From NCBI GenBank assembly GCA_934309345.1, contig CAKRDD010000006.1:62001-126000 (forward strand): a stretch of 64,000 nt of DNA. The letters are read 5' to 3'. Origin of the DNA: an uncultured Mediterraneibacter sp. Its GTDB lineage: Bacteria; Bacillota; Clostridia; Lachnospirales; Lachnospiraceae. The position numbers and the translations under genes were made by a program. Position 1 is the first letter of the stretch. The number at the start of each line of letters is the position of its first letter. The notes beneath the pieces are model-generated. The model was not told the DNA's origin, made no database searches, and saw only the letters and a list, made by a program, of their open reading frames with translations. This document shows positions 23,182-32,047 of the stretch, piece after piece.

Positions 23182-23207
23182 ACGTTACATACAAGAATTC
23201 TCACGTC

Positions 23208-23236
23208 TTGACATTTCCTCTTGCTTCATTCAAAAT
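23208..23236 (+). promoter_or_regulatory. Promoter of the radical SAM gene cluster
   Basis: TTGACA at 23208-23213, a 17-base spacer and CAAAAT at 23231-23236. Confidence 0.55.
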
Positions 23237-23309
23237 AGAAAGGTAAGACTTAAAAAGAAAAAATGTTTACAAATATAAATTAGTAACAGGAAAAGAGGTT
23301 TATAAAAAG

Positions 23310-25055
23310 ATGAAGGTTCTGCTTGCAGCGGTGAATGCAAAGTACATCCACTCAAATCTTGCGGTCTATTGTCTGCGCGCATATGCGAAGGAGCAGCATC
23401 CGGCCAGTGATATTACAATTTCTGAATATACGATCAATCAGCCATTTGATGAGATTTTGATGGATATTTATGAGCAGGCACCAGATGTTCTCTGCCTTTC
23501 CTGTTATTTATGGAATGTGACAGAAGTAGGACAACTGATACAGGAGATTCCAAAGATTCTGCCGGATACGAAGATCTGGCTTGGAGGTCCGGAAGTTTCT
23601 TATAATGCAAGAGAAGTTCTGGAGAAATATCCGATGGCAGAAGGTATTATGCGCGGAGAAGGTGAAGAGACTTTTGCAGAACTTGTGGCATATTATGAAG
23701 GCCGTGGTGCGGCTGAGTTGATCAATATTCAGGGAATCACATTCCGGGAAAAGGAAAAACAGATTGCTGAAACACCGTTTCGACAGATCATGGATCTAAG
23801 TAAAGTGCCGTTTGTCTATGGGGATATTGAGAATTTCAAGAACCGTATCATTTATTATGAGACGAGCAGAGGATGTCCATTTTCCTGTAGTTATTGTCTT
23901 TCTTCAATTGATAAATGTCTTCGCTTTCGTAATCTGGAGCTTGTGAAGAAGGAACTGCAGTTTTTTATTAATCATGAAGTGCCACAGGTTAAGTTTGTTG
24001 ACAGAACATTTAACTGTAAGCACGATCATGCAATGACAATCTGGAATTATATCAAAGAGCATGATAAAGGGATTACAAATTTTCATTTTGAAGTGGCAGC
24101 AGATCTTCTGAATGAGGAAGAGATTGAGTTGATCCGGAGTTTGCGGCCAGGACTCATTCAACTGGAAATTGGAATTCAGTCAACGAATAAACAGACGATC
24201 AAAGAGATCAACCGTTCCATGAATCTGGAAAAAGTACGTGATAAGGTGGCAAGGATTCACGAGAAGGGAAATGTGCATCAGCATTTAGATTTGATCGCTG
24301 GTCTTCCATATGAGAATTATGACAGCTTTGCACATTCCTTTAATGAGGTTTATGCTATGGAACCGGATCAGTTTCAGCTTGGATTTCTGAAAGTACTGCA
24401 TGGCTCTGTGATGCATGAGAAGATGAAAGAATATGAGCTGCTTTGCCAGAACCGTCCTCCGTATGAAGTACTTTCAACAAAATGGCTTCCATACAGTGAT
24501 GTGATCCGTCTGAAGAAAGTGGAAGAGATGGTGGAAGTTTACTATAACAGTTTTCAGTTTAGCCATACGATGAGGTTTCTTGTGGAATTATTTCCATCCG
24601 CATTTTCCATGTATGAGAAAATGGGCAATTATTATGAGAAGAAAGGTTTGTTTGGGTTGAATCATTCAAGGCTTGCTCGTTATGAGATATTGTGGGACTT
24701 TGTAGAATCAGAATTAGCAGAATTCAGCTGCTCGGAGGAAGTGAAGAAGAAAGAAGCGGATTTTAAAGAGAAGGTGCTTGAAAGTATGACTTTAGATCTT
24801 TATCTGAGAGATAATGTGAAGAATCGTCCGGCATTTCTTGGAGAGAACAAAGTGGAAAAGGATGTGGCGTCTGAATTCTATAAGAAAGAGGCAGAAGAGT
24901 ACAAGTATCTGAAGGATTATGAAGGATACGACAGCCGCCAGCTTCGAAAGATGACGCATCTGGAGCGATTGAATGGGAAACTGCATCTTTTTGATTACAG
25001 ACATAGAAATAAGCTGAATCAGGATGCGGCGGTTTATATAATAGAAGAAGATTAG
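23310..25055 (+). CDS. B12-binding-domain radical SAM protein (DUF4080)
   Basis: 581 residues. Residues 1-140 form a cobalamin-binding Rossmann domain (VLLAAVNAKYIHSNLA ... LGGPEVSYN). The radical SAM barrel follows with the cluster motif CPFSCSYC near residue 191 (CxxxCxxC) and IQLEIGIQST for SAM binding. Residues 390-560 fit the DUF4080 C-terminal domain. The cobalamin-binding DxHxxG motif is not evident, so the cofactor may be held differently. Related proteins are common in Clostridia with no proven reaction. It starts a row of genes that ends with TrmL; whether it modifies RNA or a small molecule is open. Confidence 0.85.
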   Translation: MKVLLAAVNAKYIHSNLAVYCLRAYAKEQHPASDITISEYTINQPFDEILMDIYEQAPDVLCLSCYLWNVTEVGQLIQEIPKILPDTKIWLGGPEVSYNAREVLEKYPMAEGIMRGEGEETFAELVAYYEGRGAAELINIQGITFREKEKQIAETPFRQIMDLSKVPFVYGDIENFKNRIIYYETSRGCPFSCSYCLSSIDKCLRFRNLELVKKELQFFINHEVPQVKFVDRTFNCKHDHAMTIWNYIKEHDKGITNFHFEVAADLLNEEEIELIRSLRPGLIQLEIGIQSTNKQTIKEINRSMNLEKVRDKVARIHEKGNVHQHLDLIAGLPYENYDSFAHSFNEVYAMEPDQFQLGFLKVLHGSVMHEKMKEYELLCQNRPPYEVLSTKWLPYSDVIRLKKVEEMVEVYYNSFQFSHTMRFLVELFPSAFSMYEKMGNYYEKKGLFGLNHSRLARYEILWDFVESELAEFSCSEEVKKKEADFKEKVLESMTLDLYLRDNVKNRPAFLGENKVEKDVASEFYKKEAEEYKYLKDYEGYDSRQLRKMTHLERLNGKLHLFDYRHRNKLNQDAAVYIIEED

Positions 25056-25120
25056 GAGAACGTTGCAGACATTAGAAAGATATTTGCATACGGTTTTGTT
25101 AATGGAAATGGAGAGAAAAG

Positions 25121-25222
25121 ATGAATTTTTATGATAAAAAAGTAAGACGTTTAGTGTCAATTATTATTTTAATTGTTATTGTCGCAATGGTTGCAACGAT
25201 GGTGATTCCATATCTGGTTTAA
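25121..25222 (+). CDS. 33-residue single-span membrane peptide
   Basis: Sequence MNFYDKKVRRLVS then a hydrophobic helix IIILIVIVAMVATMVIPYLV. GGAGAG lies 10 bases before the ATG, and the stop is 10 bases before the next ATG, so it is positioned as a real coupled gene between the radical SAM protein and the AIR-synthase-like protein. The positively charged N-terminus puts the tail outside. Short conserved membrane peptides of this kind occur in Lachnospiraceae; the role is unknown. Confidence 0.65.
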   Translation: MNFYDKKVRRLVSIIILIVIVAMVATMVIPYLV

Positions 25223-25232
25223 GGAGAATACG

Positions 25233-26216
25233 ATGCGGACGGGAAGAGTAACGCAGACGATCTGGAATCGTTCTGTAAAGAAAAAGCTCCAAAAAGGAAA
25301 TAGAAATCGAATAGGAAAAACTGCGTGGGAAGAAAGCAGTTCTGAACTGATATCTGACGAAAAGGATTTTGTCTGGAGCAGCACTTCAGTAAGCGGGAAA
25401 GCACCGGCACAGGTGAAATACGCAGTGATTAAATCAGCAGGAGATCTTGCGGCAAAGAGAGTCAGACCAACAGCGGTTTCAGTACAGATTTTGTTTCCTG
25501 AAAGTTCTGACGAGCAGGAATTAAAAGATATCATGAGAATCCTGACAGAGATCTGTGAGGAGACAGGACTTGCCATTACCTGTGTACAGGTTGAAAGCGC
25601 AGACTATGTTTTGCGGACAGTGATTCATATTACTGCTGTCGGCGTGAAAGAAAACTCAAAACTGCAGACGAAAAAATGGAGTTCGGGAACAGAAATCATT
25701 CTTTGTGGTTATACGGGATTGGAAGGAACGCTGCGATTGGTTGAAGAGGCAGAAGCAGATCTTCGGACAAGATTTACACCGTCTTTCATAGAAAAAACAA
25801 AGCGTTGCAAGGAATCACTTATACTTCCGGAACAGATTTTAAAGCTTCCTGAAGAAGCAAAGAGCAGACAATGTGGGGATGGCGGTGTACTCTGTGGATT
25901 ATGGGAACTTGCAGAGGCAGAAAAGACAGGATTTGAGATTGATTTTCCAAAACTTGCACTTAAGCAGGAGACAGTGGAAATCTGTGAATTCTTTCAGTTG
26001 AATCCATATCTTCTCACATCAGCCGGAAGTTATCTTGTGTTGACAGAACATGGAGAAGAGACATTGGAAAGCCTGAAGAATGCAGGCGTTCCGGCAGTGC
26101 GGATCGGATTTGTAAAAGAACAGAACGCAAGAACACTTGTAAATGGAGAAGAAACCCGTTATCTGGATCGTCCGGCACCGGATGAACTGAGCCGCTGGTG
26201 GAAAGAACAAAGATAG
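25233..26216 (+). CDS. AIR synthase-related (PurM/HypE-like) protein
   Basis: 327 residues. The middle (AVIKSAGDLAAKRVRPTAVSVQILFPES, near 60-95) resembles the N-domain of the PurM/HypE/ThiL/SelD fold, and the C-terminus (FQLNPYLLTSAGSYLVLTEHGEETLESLKNAGVPAVRIGFV) matches its C-domain. The usual ATP-binding acidic GxGDDAA segment near the N-terminus is not visible; residues 25-60 are short and divergent. It may therefore be a non-catalytic or altered member. AAGGAG precedes the ATG. Often annotated as a hydrogenase maturation factor, but no hydrogenase genes are near. Confidence 0.7.
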   Translation: MRTGRVTQTIWNRSVKKKLQKGNRNRIGKTAWEESSSELISDEKDFVWSSTSVSGKAPAQVKYAVIKSAGDLAAKRVRPTAVSVQILFPESSDEQELKDIMRILTEICEETGLAITCVQVESADYVLRTVIHITAVGVKENSKLQTKKWSSGTEIILCGYTGLEGTLRLVEEAEADLRTRFTPSFIEKTKRCKESLILPEQILKLPEEAKSRQCGDGGVLCGLWELAEAEKTGFEIDFPKLALKQETVEICEFFQLNPYLLTSAGSYLVLTEHGEETLESLKNAGVPAVRIGFVKEQNARTLVNGEETRYLDRPAPDELSRWWKEQR

Positions 26217-26225
26217 GAGATAGTT

Positions 26226-26720
26226 ATGTTAAACATTGTACTTTATGAGCCAGAAATTCCGGCAAATACCGGAAATATCGGAAGAACCTGTGTGGCAACA
26301 GGAACAAGACTTCATCTGATCGAGCCATTGGGATTTAAACTGAATGAGAAATCATTAAAGCGCGCAGGTATGGATTACTGGAAAGTTCTTGACGTGACAA
26401 CTTATATCGATTATCAGGATTTCCTTGAAAAGAATCCGGGAGCAAAAATCTATATGGCGACAACAAAAGCGCACAAGGTCTACACAGACGTAGAGTATGA
26501 GCCGGATTGCTATATTATGTTCGGAAAAGAAAGCGCGGGAATCCCGGAAGAGATTCTTGTGGAGCATGAGGAAGACTGTATGAGAATCCCAATGAATGGA
26601 GATATCCGTTCATTGAATCTTGGTAATTCGGTGGCAATTGTGTTGTATGAAGCATTGCGGCAGAATGGATTCGCAGGGATGAATTTAAGTGGTGAGCTGC
26701 ACGAACTTCATTGGAAATAA
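26226..26720 (+). CDS. trmL: tRNA (cytidine(34)-2'-O)-methyltransferase
   Basis: 164 residues, the short SpoU/TrmD-fold enzyme. LYEPEIPANTGNIGRTCVATG, RAGMDYW, MFGKESAGIPEEIL and the knot motif MRIPMNGDIRSLNLGNSVAIVLYEALRQ are all typical of TrmL. It methylates the ribose of the wobble base in tRNA-Leu. The ATG lies nine bases after the AIR-synthase-like stop, so it belongs to the same transcript. A terminator follows. Confidence 0.95.
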   Translation: MLNIVLYEPEIPANTGNIGRTCVATGTRLHLIEPLGFKLNEKSLKRAGMDYWKVLDVTTYIDYQDFLEKNPGAKIYMATTKAHKVYTDVEYEPDCYIMFGKESAGIPEEILVEHEEDCMRIPMNGDIRSLNLGNSVAIVLYEALRQNGFAGMNLSGELHELHWK

Positions 26721-26731
26721 AATGTGAAAAG

Positions 26732-26778
26732 GAACAGGGTCAAATCCAGTTATAAAAGGTTTGATCCTGTTTCTTTTT
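26732..26778 (+). terminator. Rho-independent terminator
   Basis: GAACAGGGTCAAATCC pairs with GGTTTGATCCTGTTTC, followed by TTTTT. Confidence 0.85.
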
Positions 26779-27015
26779 GGCTTGTTTTCTATTTTTATAG
26801 TTTTAGGGTAACAGATGGAATGGCCTATTTGCTTAACAAGATGTGCAAAATTCGAGAAGATAAGATGTACAAAATCAGATGTCTTATAAACAGAGTGTAG
26901 AGTGAAAAAATTATCAGATATTTATACAAAAACACAAAAAACGTTTAATAAACTACAAAAAATGGAATAAATATTTAGTAATCTAAAAATTTTTTATAAA
27001 AATCTAATAAAAAGT

Positions 27016-27044
27016 TTGATTATTACGACAAAATATGCTATGTT
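27016..27044 (+). promoter_or_regulatory. Promoter of the V-type ATPase operon
   Basis: TTGATT, a 17-base spacer and TATGTT at 27039-27044. It gives a leader of about 200 nt with a small hairpin (ATTGTTC at 27186 with GAACAAT at 27205) just before the first ribosome site. I see no known riboswitch in 26779-27247. Confidence 0.5.
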
Positions 27045-27247
27045 TAAAATAACATCGTTGTGCGAAAGTTACAAACAGAAAGAGAATAGGAAAGAAAAGT
27101 ATGGTAATAATATATTGATACGTGCTGCGAACAGCGAAATCCTTAGATATTAATGTGCAGTAACAACATGCAGCGAAGGAATCTTATTGTTCAAAATCAC
27201 ATAAGAACAATGAAAAAAGGGGAGACAGGAAAGGTGGTGTAGATACT

Positions 27248-27556
27248 ATGGTAGATGAGACAATCCGGTCAATTAAAGAAGCAGAGCAGCAGGCAGAAGA
27301 GGTTCTTGTGAAAGCGCAGGAACAGAAAGAACAGATCCTGAAAGATGCATCTCTTCAGGCGAAACAGATTCATGAAGAACTCATAGAAGAGGCGAAAAGA
27401 ACTGCCGCCGGACTGGATGAGAAAGCCAGAGAAGCGGCGAGAAATCAGGAAGATGAAGAAGCAGAGAAGCTCAAAGATGTGATTGAAGAGCTGAAGGTTT
27501 CTGCAAGAGAGAAAAAGAATGCAGCAGTGCAGCTTGTTCTTTCTGAATTAATCTGA
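27248..27556 (+). CDS. V-type ATPase subunit G/H (peripheral stalk)
   Basis: 102 residues, almost entirely a Glu/Lys/Ala-rich coiled coil (IRSIKEAEQQAEEVLVKAQEQKEQIL), the shape of the peripheral-stalk G/H subunit (NtpF in Enterococcus naming). It pairs with subunit E to hold the A3B3 head. A GGAAAGGTGG site lies before the ATG. First gene of the nine-gene order G/H-I-K-E-C-F-A-B-D. Confidence 0.85.
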   Translation: MVDETIRSIKEAEQQAEEVLVKAQEQKEQILKDASLQAKQIHEELIEEAKRTAAGLDEKAREAARNQEDEEAEKLKDVIEELKVSAREKKNAAVQLVLSELI

Positions 27557-27592
27557 TCCATGTGGTCGTAACAAAAAAGGAGGGATAAGATT

Positions 27593-29623
27593 ATGGCGGT
27601 ACTTAAGATGCAGAAAATCAGCATCTGTGCCCTGAAGAAAGATCGAAAAGCAATCCTGGAACAGTTACAGCATCTCGGAGTTCTTGAAGTTGACAGGGAC
27701 AAAGAAGAGGATGCATTCTTCCAAAAGATGGATACAACCGGACAGCGGATGAAATTTGAAAAAGCGGCAACGGCAGCAGACCAGGCACTGGGGATCCTGG
27801 ATGCTTACGCTCCGGAGAAAAAGTCATTACTTTCTTCGCTGGAAGGAAAAGAACTGATCGATCGTGAGTTGGAAGAGAAGGTTCAGACATCTGGACCGGA
27901 ATTGATCAAGACAGCCCGCAGAATTTATGATCTTGATCGAGAGTATGCTGAGCTTAGAGCAGGCATAGCAAAGATCGAGAATCAGATTGAAAGTCTGATG
28001 CCGTGGATGGCATTAGATGTTCCGCTTCAGGAAGGCAAGACAAAAAGGACAGCTTTGATCCTGGGAACAATGCCGGGAGAGCTTACTCTTGAGAACATTT
28101 ATTCTATTCTACTTGAGAAGGCTCCGGAAGTGATGGAGAAAACAGGAGTTGATGTTCATTTAGTTTCAGCAGAATCAAACATGATCTGCATTGCAGTCAT
28201 CTGCTTGAAAGAACAACTCCAGACAGTGGAAGAAGCACTTCGAAGTGCAGGATTTGCAAGACCATCCCAGAACTGGAGTAAGACACCAAAAGAACAGACG
28301 GAAGTGCTGGAAACAGAGATAGCAGCGTCAAGAGAGCGGATGGCACAGTGTGAGGCAGAACTTAAGAGTCTGGCTTCCAAAAGAACAGAACTTCAGGCCG
28401 TGGCAGATTATTACAGAGTCCGAGCAGATAAGTATGCAGTTCTCGGAGATCTTCTTCAGTCAAAGCGTACATTTGTGATAAGTGGATATATACCGGCATG
28501 TGAAGCAGGTCCGGTAGAGAAATCTTTGACAGAGAAATATAACTGTATGGTAGATGTTGAAGACATTGAAGAAGGTGAAGAAGCACCGGTTATTTTAAAG
28601 AATAACCCGTTCTCTACAAACATGGAAGGCATTGTAGAATCTTACGGATTACCGCATGCCGGAGAGATCGATCCGACAACGATCATGTCATTCTTCTATG
28701 TATTTTTCTTCGGAATGATGTTGTCAGATGCAGCGTATGGAGCAGTTGTTGCAATTGTGTGTGCGATTCTTGTGAAGAAATATCCAAGAATGTCACAGAG
28801 CATGGCAAAATCTTTGAAACTGTTCTTCTACTGTGGAGTATCTACACTTGTATGGGGCGTTCTGTTTGGAGGATATTTTGGAAATATTGTAGACATTGTT
28901 TCAGAAAAGTTCTTCGGACATACGGTAACAGTTCCGGCACTTTGGTTTGTTCCATTGAATGATCCAATGAAACTTCTGGTTTATTCTTTGTTATTTGGAA
29001 CAATTCATTTGTTCGTAGGTCTTGGAATTAAAGGTTATCTGTGTCTGAAAGATGGAAAGGTTGTAGATTTTATCTGTGACGTTGTACTTTGGTTTGTGAT
29101 GCTGGTCGGATTGATCATGATGCTGCTTCCAAGTGACATCTTTGCATCAATCGCACAGACAACGATCGTGTTCCCGGCGGCTTTGAACACTGCTGCAAAA
29201 GTGATGGCTGCCGGCGGAGCAATCGGTATTGTGCTGATGTCAGGAAGAGCGAACAAAAACCCGGCGCTTCGGCTTGCGCTTGGAGCATATGATCTGTATA
29301 ACGTGACAGGATGGCTCAGTGATGCATTGTCTTATTCAAGACTTCTTGCACTGGGACTCGCAACAGGAGTTATCGCATCAGTTATCAATCAGATGGGAGC
29401 AATGCTTCCAAACAATGTGATCGGTGTGATTCTTTTCATTGTGATCTTCATCGTAGGACACGCATTGAACCTGGCAATTAATCTGCTGGGAGCTTATGTA
29501 CACACAAACCGTTTACAGTTTGTGGAATTCTTCGGAAAATTTTATGAAGGCGGCGGAAAAGCATTCGAGCCTTTTAAAGAAAATACGAAATATGTTGATG
29601 TTAAGGAGGAAACAACATTATGA
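27593..29623 (+). CDS. ntpI: V-type ATPase subunit I (membrane stator)
   Basis: 676 residues. The N-terminal half is soluble with coiled coils; the C-terminal half (from about residue 365) has seven to eight membrane helices, including MMLSDAAYGAVVA and LSDALSYSRLLALGLATGVIASVINQM. The LSYSRLLALGLA helix carries the essential Arg that faces the rotor ring. AAGGAGGG precedes the ATG. It overlaps ntpK by four bases. Confidence 0.95.
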   Translation: MAVLKMQKISICALKKDRKAILEQLQHLGVLEVDRDKEEDAFFQKMDTTGQRMKFEKAATAADQALGILDAYAPEKKSLLSSLEGKELIDRELEEKVQTSGPELIKTARRIYDLDREYAELRAGIAKIENQIESLMPWMALDVPLQEGKTKRTALILGTMPGELTLENIYSILLEKAPEVMEKTGVDVHLVSAESNMICIAVICLKEQLQTVEEALRSAGFARPSQNWSKTPKEQTEVLETEIAASRERMAQCEAELKSLASKRTELQAVADYYRVRADKYAVLGDLLQSKRTFVISGYIPACEAGPVEKSLTEKYNCMVDVEDIEEGEEAPVILKNNPFSTNMEGIVESYGLPHAGEIDPTTIMSFFYVFFFGMMLSDAAYGAVVAIVCAILVKKYPRMSQSMAKSLKLFFYCGVSTLVWGVLFGGYFGNIVDIVSEKFFGHTVTVPALWFVPLNDPMKLLVYSLLFGTIHLFVGLGIKGYLCLKDGKVVDFICDVVLWFVMLVGLIMMLLPSDIFASIAQTTIVFPAALNTAAKVMAAGGAIGIVLMSGRANKNPALRLALGAYDLYNVTGWLSDALSYSRLLALGLATGVIASVINQMGAMLPNNVIGVILFIVIFIVGHALNLAINLLGAYVHTNRLQFVEFFGKFYEGGGKAFEPFKENTKYVDVKEETTL

Positions 29624-30105
29624 ATATAGCAGGTGAACTTGGAGTTGTATATGGATTATTAGGTGCAGCAATCGCAGTATTATTCGCAGGCGCAGGATCT
29701 GCGTTAGGTGTAGGTATCGCAGGACAGGCAGCATCAGGTGTTGTTACAGAAGACCCTAGTAAATTCGCTAAAGTACTTATCATGCAGCTGCTCCCAGGTA
29801 CACAGGGACTGTATGGACTGCTTGTTGGATTTATTACACTTTCTAAGATCGGTATCCTCGGCGGTGGCGGAGTAGAGGTGAGTGTTCAGTCAGGACTTAT
29901 GATCCTTGCAGCTTGTCTTCCAATCGGTATCGTTGGACTGATCTCAGGTATCGCACAGGGAAAGACAGCAGCAGCTTCTATCGGAATCGTTGCAAAGAAA
30001 CCAGAGCAGTTTGGTAAAGCTATGCTGTTCCCGGCAATGGTTGAGACATATGCGATCCTGGCTCTTCTGATTTCCTTCCTCGCAGTAAGTGGTATCCAGC
30101 TGTAA
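29620..30105 (+). CDS. ntpK: V-type ATPase subunit K (rotor ring proteolipid)
   Basis: 161 residues, a duplicated double hairpin with four helices and one ion-binding carboxylate, E142 in AMVETYAIL. The sodium ligands known from Enterococcus NtpK all have counterparts: L58, T61 and Q62 in QLLPGTQGLYG, Q113 in GIAQGK, and E142. That argues for a sodium-translocating ring. The first hairpin lacks a carboxylate, as in NtpK. The start is an ATGA overlap with ntpI. Confidence 0.95.
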   Translation: MNIAGELGVVYGLLGAAIAVLFAGAGSALGVGIAGQAASGVVTEDPSKFAKVLIMQLLPGTQGLYGLLVGFITLSKIGILGGGGVEVSVQSGLMILAACLPIGIVGLISGIAQGKTAAASIGIVAKKPEQFGKAMLFPAMVETYAILALLISFLAVSGIQL

Positions 30106-30132
30106 GAAATAAATAAAAAGGAGAGCGTGGAG

Positions 30133-30735
30133 ATGAGTGGACTTGACAAAATGAAAGCGCAGATAATCGCAGAGGCGCAGGACAATGCAAAAGAGATACT
30201 CGCACAGGCACACGCACAGGCGGATTCTATAATTGGGGAAGCAAAAGCACAGGCAGAGAAAGATGCACGGAAGATTGTCGCACAGGCAGAAGCCAGAGCA
30301 GAAGATTCTGTGAAACGCCTGGCCTCTTCATCAGATATGAGAAAGCGCAAGGCAGTACTTGAGGCGAAACAGGAAGTGATCAGTGAAGTTCTAGAAGATG
30401 CTTACAAAGCAGTCGGAGAACTTGATGATGCAGCTTATTTTGCAATGCTTGAAAAGGTTCTTGAGAAGTATGTACTTCCGGAAGAAGGAACAATCTGCTT
30501 TACAGAGAAAGACAGAAAACGTATGCCTCAAGGGTATATGGAAAAAGTATATGAAACAGCAAAGAAGAAAGGCGGAAGCCTGGAATTTACAGAGACAGTG
30601 CCGGACGGAATGGATGGGGGATTTATCCTGACCTATGGCGGCATCGAAGAAAATTGCACGATCAAAGCGTTGTTTGATGCAAGAAGAGAAGAGTTATCAG
30701 ATAAAGTGAACCGGCAACTGTTTACAGCAGTGTAG
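30133..30735 (+). CDS. ntpE: V-type ATPase subunit E (peripheral stalk)
   Basis: About 200 residues. The N-terminal half is a coiled coil of Ala/Gln/Glu repeats (AQIIAEAQDNAKEILAQAHAQAD-like); the C-terminal half is the globular head-binding domain with GGFILTYGGIEENCTIKALFD. AAGGAG at 30119 is eight bases before ATG 30133; the GTG at 30127 is in frame but too near. It follows ntpK by 27 bases. Confidence 0.92.
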   Translation: MSGLDKMKAQIIAEAQDNAKEILAQAHAQADSIIGEAKAQAEKDARKIVAQAEARAEDSVKRLASSSDMRKRKAVLEAKQEVISEVLEDAYKAVGELDDAAYFAMLEKVLEKYVLPEEGTICFTEKDRKRMPQGYMEKVYETAKKKGGSLEFTETVPDGMDGGFILTYGGIEENCTIKALFDARREELSDKVNRQLFTAV

Positions 30736-30753
30736 CCGCAAGGAGGGATAATC

Positions 30754-31728
30754 TTGAGTAAGACAAAATATACCTATGCGGTTGCCAGAATCCGTGCACT
30801 GGAAGTCTCTCTTTTAACGAACGCAGTGATCGAACAGCTTCTAGCATGCAAGAGTGCAGAGCAGGCTCTACAGCTTCTGGTTGAAAAGGGCTGGGGAGAT
30901 CTGACAGCAGGAACGCTGGACGCAGATGAAGTTCTGAATAAGGAAGAAGAGAAGATGTGGCAGACAATCCGCGAGGTGGCACCGGATATGCATGTATTCG
31001 ATGTTCTGTCACTTCCAAAACTTTATCACAATCTGAAAGCAGCGATCAAAGAAGTGTGTACGGAAGTAGAGAATAAAAATATTTTCTATGATGACTGTGA
31101 GATTTCTGGAGAAGAGATGTTTGCACTTGTCCAGAACAAAGAGTTTGACAAGCTGCCGGGGAATATGCCTGCAACAGCAAGAGAAGCATTTGATACGCTG
31201 CTTCACACAAGAGACGGACAGTTATGCGATCTTATTATTGATCGCGCAACACTGGAAGCTATGCTGGAAGCAGGAAAAAAATCAGGTGAGAAGATTATTG
31301 AAGAGTATGCACAGACAGCAGTTGCAATCGCTGATATTAAGATTGCAGTAAGATCTCAGAAGACAGGAAAAAATGCAGAATTTATGAAGAAAGCAATGGT
31401 AAATTGTTCCGAGATCAATGTGGATCAGCTGACACAGGCAGCATTGGCCGGTGCGGAGGAGATCGCACAGTATCTGGAAGGAACATCTTATCGTGAAGGT
31501 GCCGATGCACTGCGTATATCACCGTCTGCATTTGAACGTTGGTGTGATAATAAAATGACAGATTCCATGAGGTCACAGAAATATGAATCATTTTCCGTTG
31601 GACCGCTTTTGGCGTATCTGTTAGCCAGACAAAATGAGATCAAGACAGTACGGATTATACTGACCGGAAAGCAGAATGAATTTCCGGATGAAGCAATCCG
31701 GGAAAGGATAAGGGAGATGTATGTATAA
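30754..31728 (+). CDS. ntpC: V-type ATPase subunit C (rotor socket, d-like)
   Basis: 324 residues, all-helical, of the V/A-type C/d family that connects the central shaft to the K ring. It begins at TTG after AAGGAGGGA. YTYAVARIRALEVSLL and the C-terminal GPLLAYLLARQNEIKTVRIILTGKQN block are diagnostic. It overlaps the next gene by eight bases. Confidence 0.93.
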   Translation: MSKTKYTYAVARIRALEVSLLTNAVIEQLLACKSAEQALQLLVEKGWGDLTAGTLDADEVLNKEEEKMWQTIREVAPDMHVFDVLSLPKLYHNLKAAIKEVCTEVENKNIFYDDCEISGEEMFALVQNKEFDKLPGNMPATAREAFDTLLHTRDGQLCDLIIDRATLEAMLEAGKKSGEKIIEEYAQTAVAIADIKIAVRSQKTGKNAEFMKKAMVNCSEINVDQLTQAALAGAEEIAQYLEGTSYREGADALRISPSAFERWCDNKMTDSMRSQKYESFSVGPLLAYLLARQNEIKTVRIILTGKQNEFPDEAIRERIREMYV

Positions 31729-32047
31729 GATTGCAGTAATGGGCGATTATGACAGTATCTATGGATTTGCCACCCTCGGTCTTAGCATCTGCCCTGTGAA
31801 AGACCGGGATGAGGCGAAGGCAAAGCTTCGCCAGCTTGCAGAAGGAAATTACGGCATTATCTATATTACAGAGGCTGTGGCTGCACAGATTCCGTCAGAG
31901 ATCAACAAGTACGGTGAACAGACATTTCCGGCGATCATTCAGATCCCGGGTGTGTCGGGGAATACAGGAGCCGGAGTTGAAGGCGTGAAGAAGACAGTCG
32001 AGCAGGCCGTCGGATCAGATATTCTGTTTGGAGGAGTAAGCGAATGA
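31721..32047 (+). CDS. V-type ATPase subunit F (central shaft)
   Basis: 108 residues with the small Rossmann-like F subunit fold: MYKIAVMGDYDSIYGFATLGL, then YGIIYITEAVAAQI and FPAIIQIPGVSGNTGAG. It is called NtpG in the Enterococcus operon. It overlaps ntpC by eight bases and ntpA by four, so translation is coupled. Confidence 0.93.
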   Translation: MYKIAVMGDYDSIYGFATLGLSICPVKDRDEAKAKLRQLAEGNYGIIYITEAVAAQIPSEINKYGEQTFPAIIQIPGVSGNTGAGVEGVKKTVEQAVGSDILFGGVSE

